This document shows positions 12,447-24,261 of a stretch of 64,000 bases of DNA, one piece after another (the stretch's first letter is position 1; every line of letters begins with the position of its first letter). Origin of the DNA: Nematostella vectensis (Eukaryota > Cnidaria > Anthozoa > Actiniaria > Edwardsiidae). Made by a program: the position numbers and the translations under genes. A model generated the notes under the pieces. The model did not search any database, was not told the DNA's origin, and saw only the letters and a program-made list of their open reading frames with translations. The stretch spans positions 9,865,519 through 9,929,518 of the forward strand of contig NC_064036.1 of the NCBI RefSeq assembly GCF_932526225.1. The letters are read 5' to 3'.

Positions 12447-13775
12447 ATGAGCGCGAATTCCGACGACGGAAAGAGTGACAAGGACCCGTGCCCGCTTCAG
12501 TACTGTGATTTTGAAACGGTCGATCATGCTCGTATGTGCCCATTTTACACGTCGCTTTTGACGCGGTCCACAGACAAGAGCATTGAACCAGAAGAACTAG
12601 ACCTGCTCACAAGTGATCTGGAAACCTTGTTAGCCAGCTGCAACCGGCGGATGAGATTACTTGAGACGGAAACAAAGATTCTTGTAGATTGGGCTGAGAA
12701 AAAAGATAAAAAGATTGTACGACAAAAAGAGCTTGAAATTCTCAATTCTCTGTCCAATTTCAAAAGGGGAAGGCCGCTGACCGAAGAACGAGGCTCAAAG
12801 AAACAAAAAATTGACGATTCCACTTCCAAAGGTGGTGTTCAGAGTGCTGGTAGAACTAAAGGGCTTGGTAAAACTAGTGATGTTGGTGATGACGAGTCCT
12901 TTCCCATCACATCCAAGAACAAAACTGACGCCCCCAATAGGTTTTGGTCTGTTGTTGAGCCTTATTGTGCTGACTTGACACAAGATGATCTCAAATTTCT
13001 TGAGGATTCTCTAAAGGCTGATGACGATGAGCATGAGTATTGTAAGATACCATCCTTAGGAAAACACTACAGTGAGAAATGGGCACAGGAAGATTTAATG
13101 GATGAACAACAGGAAGGCATTAAGCTGCAGGAAAAGCGACGCAGTTCATTATCAAATGCTTCTGAAAATAAAAATGACCTAGCTGCTGCTGTTTTAAAGA
13201 AAGCAGACACCTCCGCTGTGCAGTCTGAAGAGGATTCTTGTCCTTTTGGACTTCTCACCCAGAGATTGGTATCAGCACTTATCGAGGAAAACATTATTGC
13301 GCCTATGGACCAGAGTGCTAGCACTGCAGCAAAATCTAGTGAGACTGCATCAACCAGAAGTGGAGGGATGACTCCACGTACACCAGTTAAAGCACTACAT
13401 GTCCCACATACACGCACCCTGGAAGCTAGAATCAGAGAAGAGCTAGTATTCCAAGGTTTTATTGATGAAGACACTGGTGAAGATAATGATGATGAGGTAC
13501 TAGCTGAGCTAAAAAGACACCAGAGTGAACTGAAAACTTTGATTGCTAAAAACAAGCAAGCTAAGCAGGACCTTCTCAAGCTAGCACAGGAAGAGATGCG
13601 AAGACAAGAACTTAGGCATAGGAGTAAAATTGCAAATGCTGAGGTGATGGAAAATTTCCGCAAAATAATAGCATGTAAACAGAAAAGGAAATCACCTACT
13701 AAAAAGGAAAAAGATATTGCATGGAAAGCTTTAAGAGAGCGTGAAGCCATCATCCGGGTGCTTGAAAGTACATAG
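12447..13775 (+). CDS. TADA3: TADA3, SAGA/ATAC histone acetyltransferase adaptor, single exon
   Basis: Transcriptional adaptor 3 links the GCN5/PCAF acetyltransferase and ADA2 in the nuclear SAGA and ATAC coactivator complexes. The 442-residue product matches the family length (about 430). Diagnostic stretches are CPLQYCDFETVDHARMCPFY near the N-terminus, LDLLTSDLETLLASCNRRMR, DAPNRFWSVVEPYCADLT in the middle, KIPSLGKHYSEKWAQEDL, CPFGLLTQRLVSALIEENII, and a C-terminal basic coiled region with EVMENFRKI and SPTKKEKDIAWKALRERE. The start at 12447 is preferred because it aligns with the family N-terminus; an in-frame ATG at 12381 would add 22 residues that look unrelated. The whole protein is in one uninterrupted frame, unlike its many-intron vertebrate orthologue and its intron-rich neighbours. 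Confidence 0.95.
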   Translation: MSANSDDGKSDKDPCPLQYCDFETVDHARMCPFYTSLLTRSTDKSIEPEELDLLTSDLETLLASCNRRMRLLETETKILVDWAEKKDKKIVRQKELEILNSLSNFKRGRPLTEERGSKKQKIDDSTSKGGVQSAGRTKGLGKTSDVGDDESFPITSKNKTDAPNRFWSVVEPYCADLTQDDLKFLEDSLKADDDEHEYCKIPSLGKHYSEKWAQEDLMDEQQEGIKLQEKRRSSLSNASENKNDLAAAVLKKADTSAVQSEEDSCPFGLLTQRLVSALIEENIIAPMDQSASTAAKSSETASTRSGGMTPRTPVKALHVPHTRTLEARIREELVFQGFIDEDTGEDNDDEVLAELKRHQSELKTLIAKNKQAKQDLLKLAQEEMRRQELRHRSKIANAEVMENFRKIIACKQKRKSPTKKEKDIAWKALREREAIIRVLEST

Positions 13776-13871
13776 AACATAGGTGAATTAATGTGATAAT
13801 AATTTGTCGAAATGAATCTGAAATTAGCTAGAGCCTTATTCACTCCTTTTGAAATAATTGCACATGATGAC

Positions 13872-14046
13872 AACCAGGCGTATACCCAGATTAGATTCGC
13901 TGAGGGGGGGGGGGTGCTCAGTCGTACGTATCATACTGTATGGAAAAAGCATAGTATTTAAAGATTCCTTAATAAGAAATGACCCACTTATTGACTGCCA
14001 AAGGGGTGGGTGCACGCACCCTGGGCACCCCCCTGTGTACTCACCT
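13872..14046. mobile_element. Dispersed poly-G element, family A, copy 1
   Basis: The core AAAGATTCCTTAATAAGAAA then TGACCC is shared with the copies at 15183-15340 and, inverted, 44489-44661. It is flanked by a poly-G run on one side and GGGTGCACGCACCCTGGGCA on the other. Non-coding. Confidence 0.55.
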
Positions 14047-14552
14047 GACAACAATAACAAATTGTAGCCCATTCATTCTATATTCTTAGGTCGAACTAAC
14101 AATAAAAACAAATTAAATATTGTTATAGCGTACAGTATACTGAACAACATACTTTGGAAGTATGTCTTGTCATTTAGCAATATCGGTTTTCTTTTGTCAG
14201 CCATCCTTTGTTACTCATAGAGTGGTTTTCGAAACCCCATGCAACAAAATTAATATTTGTTTAAGTGTAATAGTGAAACCAGAACAAAAGAGAACAAAGA
14301 CATTACAGCGTATTAGTACTAAATAAACTTTAAAGTGTTTCACGGGTTTTTGAAATCCATTTCAAGTGCAGGGGCAGTTATTTCAATAAAATATATTTTT
14401 TTTAGAATAACATTTGTAATTGGTATGCTGTGATTGGTCGAGGGACCATGTGATATAATAGGACACACCAGCCTGGACACACACACACTTTTATTGTTGT
14501 ATAAAACAAATAGATCTTATTTTTTTGTGCGTCTGTCCTCTAATAGCTGCAA

Positions 14553-14919
14553 AGAAGACGTCACAGCGTGTCATGAACAACAGTCACGCAACGCGACTGC
14601 GTCTCGTTGCATACTTTTTTCAGGGGCGGATCCAGGAATTCAAAAAAGGGGGTGGATAATGGCCGGATAGGTGGTTTGTGACTGATCCAGTGGTTCTTGG
14701 TAGGTCACATAAATATAACAATACTTCAAGCTGAATTGAATTTGTCGCGTCAGCAAAGTCAAGCAGGCGATGGCACATGGACAGTACCTTCTCCGTAGTT
14801 TCTTCAAACAAAGTGACTTCAATTTTTTTTTTTTGTAAAAAGGCGGGTGGATATCCACCCAATGCACCCCACCCTGTATCCGCCCCTGTTTTTGTTCATG
14901 GCACGCTGTGATGTCATCT
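14553..14919. mobile_element. Palindromic element carrying a nested CAGGGGCGGA element
   Basis: GACGTCACAGCGTGTCATGA (from about 14555) is inverted at about 14896-14915 as TCATGGCACGCTGTGATGTC. Inside lies a second element, 14621-14888, with ends CAGGGGCGGATCC and ATCCGCCCCTG. The arrangement suggests one element inserted into the loop of another. Non-coding. Confidence 0.5.
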
Positions 14920-15182
14920 GTGCATTTATCGGAAATGGATAAAACCTGGACGGGGACACGGACGCGGACAAAAAAAAGCTTCTAAATTTGATTTGACTGC
15001 TTGTAGGTATAAAACCTCTTTAGTTCGCCTTAGGTAGGGTATTGGGTGGAGCGACGTATGAGCTTTGAAAATAAGCAATTTATGTGTGTCTTTTCCTAAA
15101 AGATTGATAATAGAAATCTCTCTCAGCTCATCTAACCGTTTAATTGTGCTTAAATTGTTCAATGCAACACCAGCAGATGACA

Positions 15183-15340
15183 ACAGGCGCGTTCCAGGAT
15201 TTACTAAGAGGGGTGCGCAGTCAGGTTTCATATAAAAAAGCACAGTATTTGAAGAATCTTTAATAAGAAATGACCCCCCTTTTGGCCGCCAAGGGGTGCG
15301 CGCGCACCCTACGCACCTCCCTATGTACGCTCCTGGGCAA
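15183..15340. mobile_element. Dispersed poly-G element, family A, copy 2
   Basis: Contains CAGTATTTGAAGAATCTTTA followed by ATAAGAAATGACCC, then GGGGTGCGCGCGCACCCTAC, matching the copy at 13872-14046 in order and orientation. Non-coding. Confidence 0.55.
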
Positions 15341-16584
15341 ACAGAACATAAGTGTCCCCGACTAGTTGGCTACTTGTGACCAGCAAGACCAGCAAGAAGA
15401 TTATAAAGTTGTTGGTTAGATGAGATTGAGTAGAGGCAACGTGAGAACGATAACTGGATGCAAGCAGTGGGCATTTGTCTTAAAATCCGCGTCCCGTCCA
15501 CGAACCGTTCTGCTTCCCCGTCCCGTGTCCCTCGTCCCCATCCAGCTTTTACCCAAATCCCTCCCATTGAAAGTTATAATTCAAATTCTTATCCAGGTCC
15601 CAACTTTATAAAAAAAAAACTCCCCCCCGCACCCCCTGGTTCTCCAAGACAAAATCTTCATTGAAAACCAGAGCTCATGGATTATACCTTTCTTATACTT
15701 TATTCTTTGGGTGGCCTTCAAATCAGGGAAATAGCTAGGGTAGGAAGTGTAAGATCACAAAAGTAAATTTCTCGGTTAAACTCGCCAAATCATAGACTTT
15801 TTTCGATTTAAATAATCTGCGGCAAATCCTGGCTACGCTACTGTTATATTGCTTTTAAAAAGTGTAGGTCACTCTAACTTCAGGAATTCAAGACGAAAGT
15901 CTTATGTTTCCCTTATGTCCGGGCAGGCATTTTCCCGCCGTTCTCACTCATCCCCATTCCCGCTCTGCTGTAGTCTCGCTTCCGCTTTGGTCACGTGTCT
16001 CCCCCGAGCCCTGGGCCACCCCGCATATGGTTGCTTGGAACAAATGCTAGTGGCGCTCGCATGTCCGTCGTGAAATTTTAGCTAAAATCACTCCAAAACA
16101 GGAACTTTGCCCGAACAGGGGCTCCACCACCACTCTCAGGTATACACCGACCACCACTGACCCACAATGAATCGAAAATTGTGGCATCTAGGCCAGTAGA
16201 AGCCATCCAAAGAAGTCATATGCAAACAAGCAGGAGCACGCCATACGAGCGAAAACCACTCAAGGTCTGTAACAGTACTCGGGATTTTTCCCTGTTCCCG
16301 TTCTAGTGGGGCCAATTTGCACCCCTCATATACTCCTTAAAGACTTTGTTGGGTTTCTGAGTCGAAATCCCGTCTACAAAGAAGACTGGTACGCGGCGAA
16401 ACTCTGCCTAACGGTTTTATAGTTATACTATATATCATACGTCGTTCAGATTGGTCGAGATTCGAGAATCGCGATTGTATTGGAGCCTAGGGCCGCTCAC
16501 AGCTCCGCTTATTTTGTGACATTAAGTACGATTCATTTATTTATTTTGTGAATTCATTTCTTTTCAGGATTTGGGATGTAAGTT

Positions 16585-19500
16585 ATGGAGGATGGTAGTG
16601 GAAAGTGCTTACTAGACGTGATAAGGTAAATATATTTATTTTGTATATTTCCCCTTGTATAATTTCAAACCATCGAAAGTTGGTTCTCTCGCATGTTGTT
16701 TTTATGAAATTGACATGTATGTAAGTACTTCAAAATGTGTAGGCAAGTCCTCAGTCTGACGTATGATTTTTTTCTAAATAGTGACCCAACAGCATTAAAC
16801 GAGTTTTTAAGAAGTAATAGCCAGGTAAGTTAAATTTGTGTGTCGAATTTGTAAAATATCCCTTTATTTTTTTTTTTTTTTTAGGATTGAACGGAATATA
16901 CTTATGTTGCTTAATTAATCATAAGTTTTTCTTTGGGTTTAAGTTATAACATGTATGTGATAAAGTATAGTCATGATGTGTAAGAAAGCTTAAAAGAAAC
17001 TATAATGATAGTTATTCAACTCTATTCTTTTATGTGATTTTTGAACTTAGAATTTTATTATTCTGAATAAATCTATTTTGTTTACTTCTTTTTTTAAACT
17101 TTTCGCAGAAGAGATTGTTTACTTTTTTATATACATGCCAAATGCTTTTATGATCATATTTTGCACAGTTACTTTACTATGACTATAATTCAGTTTATGA
17201 TATTTTTATATTATCATTTACCAATCAGATTTTGAATGACCATGTAAAAGCACTATAGATATTGTCCTTTGTCAGTGTTGCTTTCCTTTGTGACCACAAC
17301 CCTATCCTAGAAAAAGAATAGGGTAGATAAGGTTTTATGCTAAGAATCCTAATTGCTAAATGTGATTTATCAAGTTTACAATAGACTGAAAATTTAGACA
17401 ACTTCCGATGCCATTAAGCAGGTTGTCTTTTCTAAAACCAAAAATTTTTTACTGATGTAACAAAGGAATCATCTTAAATTGATAGATGAAAAATAGAACA
17501 GCTCTGTGTTGCTCCCATTTAGATTGTTCTTGATGAGAAAGAGGACCTATCTCAGGAGAATGCAAAGTTGTCACAGGTAAGTAAGTTGGCTTGTGAGCTA
17601 GATTTACCTAAAACTGCCCCATGCACCAACTCTTATTGCTCTTTTCTGACTTATTTTTCACAGCCCTCTACTGTGGGACAAGGAATATTTCCACCGAAAA
17701 TTATCTCCTCCAACTCTGTGGTGAACAGTACTTTGGCCAACCAGACAACGCACAGTGTGGCAGACACCAGGGTGTCATCTTCAGCAGCAGCAGTAAACCC
17801 CACTGTTCTGCTGTCAACGTCTAGATCAACTGCAGCTCAAGACATAGCTGGTCTAGCGTTGGGCCAGGCATTTCAGAATGGAAGGGCAGCAACCTCAAGT
17901 CAGCCTGTAATGCAGAATGCTCACATAGTTAGAACAATGAATACTACTGTTTTATCCCCAGTAAGAACATGCAACTCCCAAACAAGGACTGGGAATACAA
18001 ATACTATACACTCAAGCCCAAAGGCCTCAGTAGTTTCTCCTTCATTCCAAGGAAAGAAACCAATTCCTATACAACCAAAAACTCCTTCAATAGTTCAGGG
18101 ATCAAGTTCAACCATGACTGGCATCCCGACCAATATTTTAAAAGGACTTCAAGTTCCAAACCAAGTTCGGGTACCTCAGACAATGTCCACTTCTTCTCTT
18201 GTTATAAATGGTGCTGAGAGTCCTGTTCAGCAAGTTAATATAAGGACTCAAGCTCCGGTCAACCAACAAGTTTTGGTGACTCCACCCAAGAGGATTGCTC
18301 CTAAGCAACAAGTGATGTCACCTCCAACTAACTCTCAAGGGATAGGGTCAACAGGTAATGTGATTCAAATGCAGCCAACAAGGACGATAGCTCAGACAAT
18401 GCAAGTTGTTTCTCCCGGTGTACAGGTGTGTGGGGCAATGCAGGTCCCACAGGTATCATCAACTTTAACACAGATTCTGCCGCAGCAGCAGTTAGTCAAT
18501 GTAGTTCAACAACAGCGACTTTCCCAGCCGACTGTGACAGCTACAGCCTGTCAGTCAAATCAACACGTCCAACAGATTCAACAGCTTGTACAGCAGAAGT
18601 TTAACAACCAGCAGGAACAGCCTTCACTGCAACCTCAGCAGAAGGGCTTTACACCTGCACAATTGCAAACAGCTTTAAAACAAACCAAGATGTTGGCCCA
18701 GAGCACAGGTCAGCAGCCCAGTCTACAAGTACAACAGCAGATCCTGAAACAGCTGCTTCTGTTACAACAGGCGCAGGGCCAGGACAATAAACCTCAGTCG
18801 ATAGTTATACAACAGCAACAACAGCCAGTTGTAGTACAGCAACAACAACAACAACAGCCTATTGTTGTACCATTGCAGCAGCTAAAACAGCAGCCACAAC
18901 AAGTTGTCATTCAACAACAGGGTGTACCACAAGGTCAGCAACAGTCAAATGTCATTCAACGACTCCAGCAACAGGTCAATGTAAGCACCCAATCAGTTGC
19001 TGGACAAATGGAAATCAAGTTTGTGACTGCCAATCAGCAACAAGCTACTGCAGCTAGTAATTCAAACTTTGGAACTCAGCAAGTACAACTGAACTCTTTA
19101 GCAATGGGCAACATCGTGTCTACATCTGGTCACCAAGTCGCCACACAATTGATCTCTGGCCAACCTATATATGGTAACACAATATTGACAACCAGTAATC
19201 AAGGAACTGCTGTAGGTCAGCATCAAGGCTCCAAGCAGGTCTATGTGTCATTTTCTCAGTCCAACAGTGGACAGCCTATTTATATTGTATCACAACCGCA
19301 GATAATAGTGCAGCAGAACAATTCTAATGTTAAAACTGTGACATCTTCTGTCCAGCAACAAACAGTAGCAGATCAACAAAAGCAGCTCCAGCAGATTTTA
19401 GCTCAATCAAGGACATCTCAATCAGCAGCAGTTGTTCCAAATGTTCAACAGAGAAATCAAGCAACTTTGGGGCAGACAGCTAGTGCTATTAATGCCAGTC

Positions 19501-22500
19501 CCATAGTTTCACAAACTCCTTACATAGTTCAAGTATCACAGGCTCCACAAAGCTCAGTTGCTCAACCTAAGCTTGCATCAACAACTTTATCATCAAATGT
19601 TCCAGTGCAGCAGCTCACAGCTCAACAGATTCAGCAGCTGCAGAATTCTGGAGGTGTGCAGAAAGTTCTGATTATCAAGCAACCAGAGCTGCTTCAGAAG
19701 CTTGGTGTGCAGGGGCTTAAGCCACAGCAGACAATCCAGATAACACCCCAGCAGCTGCAAGTGCTTCAGAAACTGCATAGTCAACAGCAGACAACAACGC
19801 AAAAGGGATCTATACTTACCAAACCAATGGCAGGAACGCAGCCTAAACTTTTGACGGCACAGCAGCTTAAGCAATTACAAGTGTTACAACAGCAACAGGC
19901 GGCAAGCGGTAACAAATCAAATCAGCCTCTGCTGCTACAACAGAAACAAGTCATGGTTCAACAATTGCAAAGACAGTTGCAAACATCCAAAAGCACAACC
20001 AAGACTCAGTTACCTAGGATACTCCAAACCACTGGGCGGCAGCCGGTGGTCATTTCACAGGTAGGAATTAAGAGAGAATTCATTAGAACGTCAAGTATCA
20101 AGATAATGCCCATTGGTTACATAACTTGGATATATGTTATAATTAAATCATTACTGTTTGCACCACCATTATAGTCATTTCTATAAGTTTGAAAAATTAT
20201 TCAGGGATGCCTATACTGTAGAGTATATTGACATGGTGGAAAGTGATTCATTGAAACAGTGCTTTTGGATGGAAACACCACACATGTTTACCTTTTTAAA
20301 CACCACATTACTATTGCTTCTGACCTCGAAATTTCCTGGTACAAGATTTTAGATGCCCATTAATTATATTGCTTGATGTTCTGTTTATCTGAACACTTTT
20401 TAAAATGCTTATCCTTTACAAATACTGCCTATAGTTATTTCAGGGACAAAAGTATAGGTTGTCTAGAATACATTTTGCTAAAACATTTTATTTATTTTAT
20501 TTTTAGGCTGGGAAAACACTGATAAAACAGGTAATGTCTTTTATTTTCTTATGCTGTATAGATATAGGTTTTTAAGATTAATTGATATTGAATTTAACAG
20601 GAACCCAGAGGTGTCAAGCGCTCTCATCCTGACACCCCAGAGCCACCTAAAGTAGTTACCAGGTAAGAGAGCTTATTACACCGGATAACTTTGATTTGCA
20701 TACTGTATGTTGAGTAAACTTCAGACATGAAAAGTAGCTTGTATTGGATTTTAATATGCAGTTTAGTGTCCTTTTTTGCAAAGTGTTTTTCCCTGATTAT
20801 ACCAACTTGGTGTCTATATTTTGGATGATTTTTGCTTTTTTTGCCCTGTGCCCTGCATCATGATATTCGCCAAGGCCAGAGAATAAATTCTTCAAGTTGA
20901 AATTGCCCCAGTGCTTTGAGAGACCCACAAATCATTACAACTGCCAGATCAATTGATCTTTATCCCAGTGGATTCTATTTAAAAAGTAAAATTGCTTGTA
21001 CCCTGGGTACCAGAGGCTCTGAGCTTTGGGCGACAACGATATGAGCGAGGCCTCTGGAACCCAGGGTAAATTGCTTGGGATCATATGACCATTTGGCTGA
21101 TTCTATTGTAGGATAAAAACTGCATTGATGCAAGACCAGCATTCGGTGCTCCACCCTGATTTTCATACCCCATTCAAGTCCATGGCAGATGCTACAAGCA
21201 AGCTAATCCATTACCATGTCTACCACGAGCCGGACCCGACCCCCAAGGAATCTGCTGCAGGTATAGTAGGATATGTTCTTTGATTAGATTCTACCATGAT
21301 CACCAGTGCTTGAAACAAAGAGTAAAAAGATTTCTGTAGCCACACCAAAGAGCTTCATACTTTAAGAAGTTTATTGGCTTTACCCTAGTGTAAGAACCAT
21401 GTTCCTGAGGACATGCCACATGTTTATGCACCATAAACACACCAATATCAAGGCAGGTTGAGGATGCCGACTTATCAGCGATGTTACCATTCACACTCAT
21501 TTTAGAGTTAAGTAATAAGCCTTGTTTCCACCATGCCCTATCGTGGCTCGGCTTTAAACCTTTTGTTTACACTTCTCTATTTCACATTTTGTATGTAGTT
21601 TCAAAATTCGTCCAATCAACCATGGCTAATTCATTTATGGTTACGTAGCTTCATGTGAATTAATTTTTGAAGAAGTATTTTTGCCATGAAGCCATTTAAC
21701 GTATTTGCAGCTGATGCCTTGTACAACGCAGTCGCAACTCAGCTAATTAAACGAAGCGAAAAGATGAGGGAGAAGTACAGGCAGCTTATTCTAGAAGAAA
21801 GCATGGTGAGTCAGTATTCAGGGCTAAATATTGTCTGGTATCATACCACAGGTTTAACAAAAGGGTGAATTTTAAATATATAAAACTTTTCTGATGCTTT
21901 TCAGCGCACGGAGCCCTCGTCGGAGATGGTGATGTTGTACCGAGTATACCTGTCTGATGAACGCGCATCTTTGGCAAAAGACAGACTCCAAGCTGCAGGT
22001 AGCTTCATTTGCCTTGTTTCTTTTTCCAGCTCAAAATAGTAATTCTCCTAACTGTTATAGTAAGCTTAGCAGTGACAGTATAGGGAGTAGTATATATTTA
22101 ATCAGCTTTTCGCTGTGTGCTTATTAGTCTTCCCAAGTTTAAAGGGAACGTTTCCTTGACATCAGTTGCGTTTCTAGTTCGTGCATGGAATTCTGGGATT
22201 CCCTTGAGCCGCACGGGTTGAACCTTTAGATTTTTCCATATGAACAAAGTGGATTACCAAAATAAGAACAGACTATCATATGTCCAGTTGAGTAATTCGT
22301 GGCCCATAGAAAATTCGTGACGTAGTGAGAACGGGCATTTTTTTATTGCAAATTTTGACACCCAAAACATAATTTTTAATTTTATTTTTTATCAAAAACA
22401 GAAGACCTCAAAGCATTAGAGGCAGCGGCGATATCAAGAGAGCATGAAATCGCCAGTCAGCCAACTCAACAAAGCTTAGCCGCATCAGCTTCCACCACCA

Positions 22501-22904
22501 CACCCTCAACAACTCTACCCACATGTACAACAACCACACTCTTAGACGACGAGGAAAACGAGAAGGAATCTTCGCACAACCTCACCCTTACATCCCTCGA
22601 CGACGACGAAGATGATGACGACGAAGACGACGATGGAGAAGATGACGTCGTTGACGAGGAGAGTGAAGTCGATAAGGCCGTCCATAATATGGAGTCATCC
22701 ACTTCGTCGTCTTTCCTTATGGGGATAGCAGGCTCAAGTTCGTCCCCGCTTATCGATAGTCCAAGGACTAACCCCACGACTCCACAAGCACTGGAGTGCG
22801 GGGAAGAAATGGAAGTTGATGAGGACGCAGAAAAGGAGGACGTGACTGCGACGCTTGCGTTACTCCACTCGATGGCTGAGGAATTGGACGAGACGATCAG
22901 TTAA
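16585..22904 (+). CDS. BICRA: BICRA/GLTSCR1-like subunit of the non-canonical BAF complex
   Basis: BICRA and its paralogue BICRAL are subunits of the BRD9-containing ncBAF (GBAF) SWI/SNF chromatin remodeller. Coding exons: 16585-16625, 16782-16824, 17523-17576, 17664-20060, 20507-20530 (24 bp), 20601-20662, 21112-21260, 21711-21805, 21905-21998 and 22402-22904, giving 1153 residues. The N-terminus MEDGSGKCLLDVISDPTALN closely matches vertebrate BICRA (MDDEDGRCLLDVI...). Residues about 47-845 are one large low-complexity Gln/Ser/Thr/Val exon. The conserved GLTSCR domain (about 877-985) includes LMQDQHSVLHPDFHTPF, IHYHVYHEPDPTP, VATQLIKRSEKMREKYRQLI and EMVMLYRVYLSDER. The C-terminal exon encodes a long Asp/Glu tract (DDDEDDDDEDDDGEDD-like) and ends ALLHSMAEELDETIS. 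The in-frame ATG at 17568 is not the real start. The family assignment is firm; exons within the Q-rich part are less constrained. Confidence 0.9.
20990..21077. mobile_element. 70-bp palindromic MITE with 9-bp target duplication
   Basis: The element at 20999-21068 begins TACCCTGGGTACCAGAGGCT and ends with the near-complement AGGCCTCTGGAACCCAGGGT plus A. It is flanked by perfect direct repeats AATTGCTTG at 20990-20998 and 21069-21077. A 9-bp duplication is typical of Mutator-like (MULE) insertion. It lies in the BICRA intron between exons 20601-20662 and 21112-21260. Confidence 0.8.
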
Positions 22905-23766
22905 CGACCGGCCTTTTTGTCAACCATCTCAATCAGGTGTTACCCTGATTATCGGGAGCTTGGTGGATTTTGCGGGTGCTTACTGTTGCGACTAAAGAGA
23001 GAGTGCCGTACCCTCGACTCCCTTGGCCCCTAACGCATTTCTGCATGCATCTGTGGCAATTAGCTCCTGTCGTATTGTAGTGACGTAGATTATAATAATC
23101 TGCCTTATCTCTTTCCATTTCTCAGATGCAAGAGACTACTAAAGCTCTGATTATCCTCGTCTGTAGTGTATTTCTCGCCCGCTATACATTGCACTATACA
23201 TACCTTTCGCTCGGTCTTTTTATACACTTTTCTACTCGTACATTTTCAGAAAAGCGAAAAATAATAAACACTTTATTTTTTTTGCCTGGTAGAATTTTTA
23301 CTTCTATATTTTTGTACTTAGAAAATAATGCAACGTCAAGGTGCGGTGACAGGTGGACTTGGTCGTCTTTAAAATCTAGAAATTTAGTTTAATTACTAAA
23401 GGGTGATCGATTAAAAAAAACAGTTATACAGTATATGGCTGTTTATATGATGGTGGTATTATGTGGTTTGATGGCTTAATGCCATTTTCTTTCTAACGAA
23501 AGCATTACAGAGCATCTCAAACCTCTTTCGATATTATTGAGGAATAGAGCATTGGAATAATGTGTAAAGAAATATTTATCATTCCTATGTATATTGATTT
23601 AAAAGCGACTTGTAGTATCTATGGAAAAATCGAAAACAGAAATACTTGTAATATTTAAGGCTCGAAGGCTTTAATATATTGAATATGCCTGTTTGGCATT
23701 ACATAGGATATGTGTCACTGCTGTAATTATGTCTTGTCCCTTATCCCGTCTTGTTTGCTAGCCAGG

Positions 23767-24261
23767 CTAGGAACAGGTAGCCCTAGCTCGCTATTTGTGT
23801 CGAATTATGGCTACATTTCACTGACCGTCAGTGGAAGAGGGTTTAAACCCACAGAAAATCGCTCAAAATCAAATTCGGTACGATGGTTAGTTAGGACAAA
23901 AAGACACGGTATATGTTTCAATTTTTTTTATTTAAAACAGGCGAAAAATCGTACGTTGAAATGTAGCCATAATTGGGGACTTGCACTAAGAGATCACGTG
24001 ACCTTTCTGGTGGCAAATCAAAACAAAAAAATCAGAAATGACTACGTCCGTCTCATTAGAAAACGACTAAAAAATTGAAATAAAACTTAACCTCTTCCGA
24101 AAAAAAATAATTCTGTATTTTTTCGTAAGCGTTGAATAAGTTGCTTTTTTGACGCTAAAAGACTAAGCGCGCGCTAGTTTGCCACCAAAACTGTCACGTG
24201 ATCTCTTAGCGCAGGTCCCCTATTCGATACAAATAGTGAGCTTTGCCTACCTGTGGGCTAG
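23767..24261. mobile_element. Nested palindromic transposon-like element
   Basis: The outer arms at about 23767-23807 (with ACAGGTAGCCCTAGCTCGCT) and 24220-24261 (with AGTGAGCTTTGCCTACCTGT) are reverse complements. A second pair, about 23975-24020 and 24176-24220, shares CTAAGAGATCACGTGAC inverted. A third, shorter pair (TTATGGCTACATTTCA / TTGAAATGTAGCCATAA) sits within the left half. Non-coding and probably composite. Confidence 0.6.

Larger units (their letters stand above)
13776..16567. other. Repeat-rich intergenic region
   Basis: Between TADA3 and BICRA. It holds two copies of a poly-G dispersed element (13872-14046, 15183-15340) and a palindromic element with a nested insertion (14553-14919). 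The stretch 15341-16567 has no recognised gene. The BICRA 5' UTR begins at or before 16568, where TTTCTTTTCAG suggests an upstream non-coding exon. Confidence 0.5.

Noticed and set aside
17568-17663. ATG at 17568 as the start of BICRA
   Set aside because: It lies across the junction of a 54-bp exon and an intron; the upstream exons 16585-16625 and 16782-16824 encode the conserved CLLDVISDP start.
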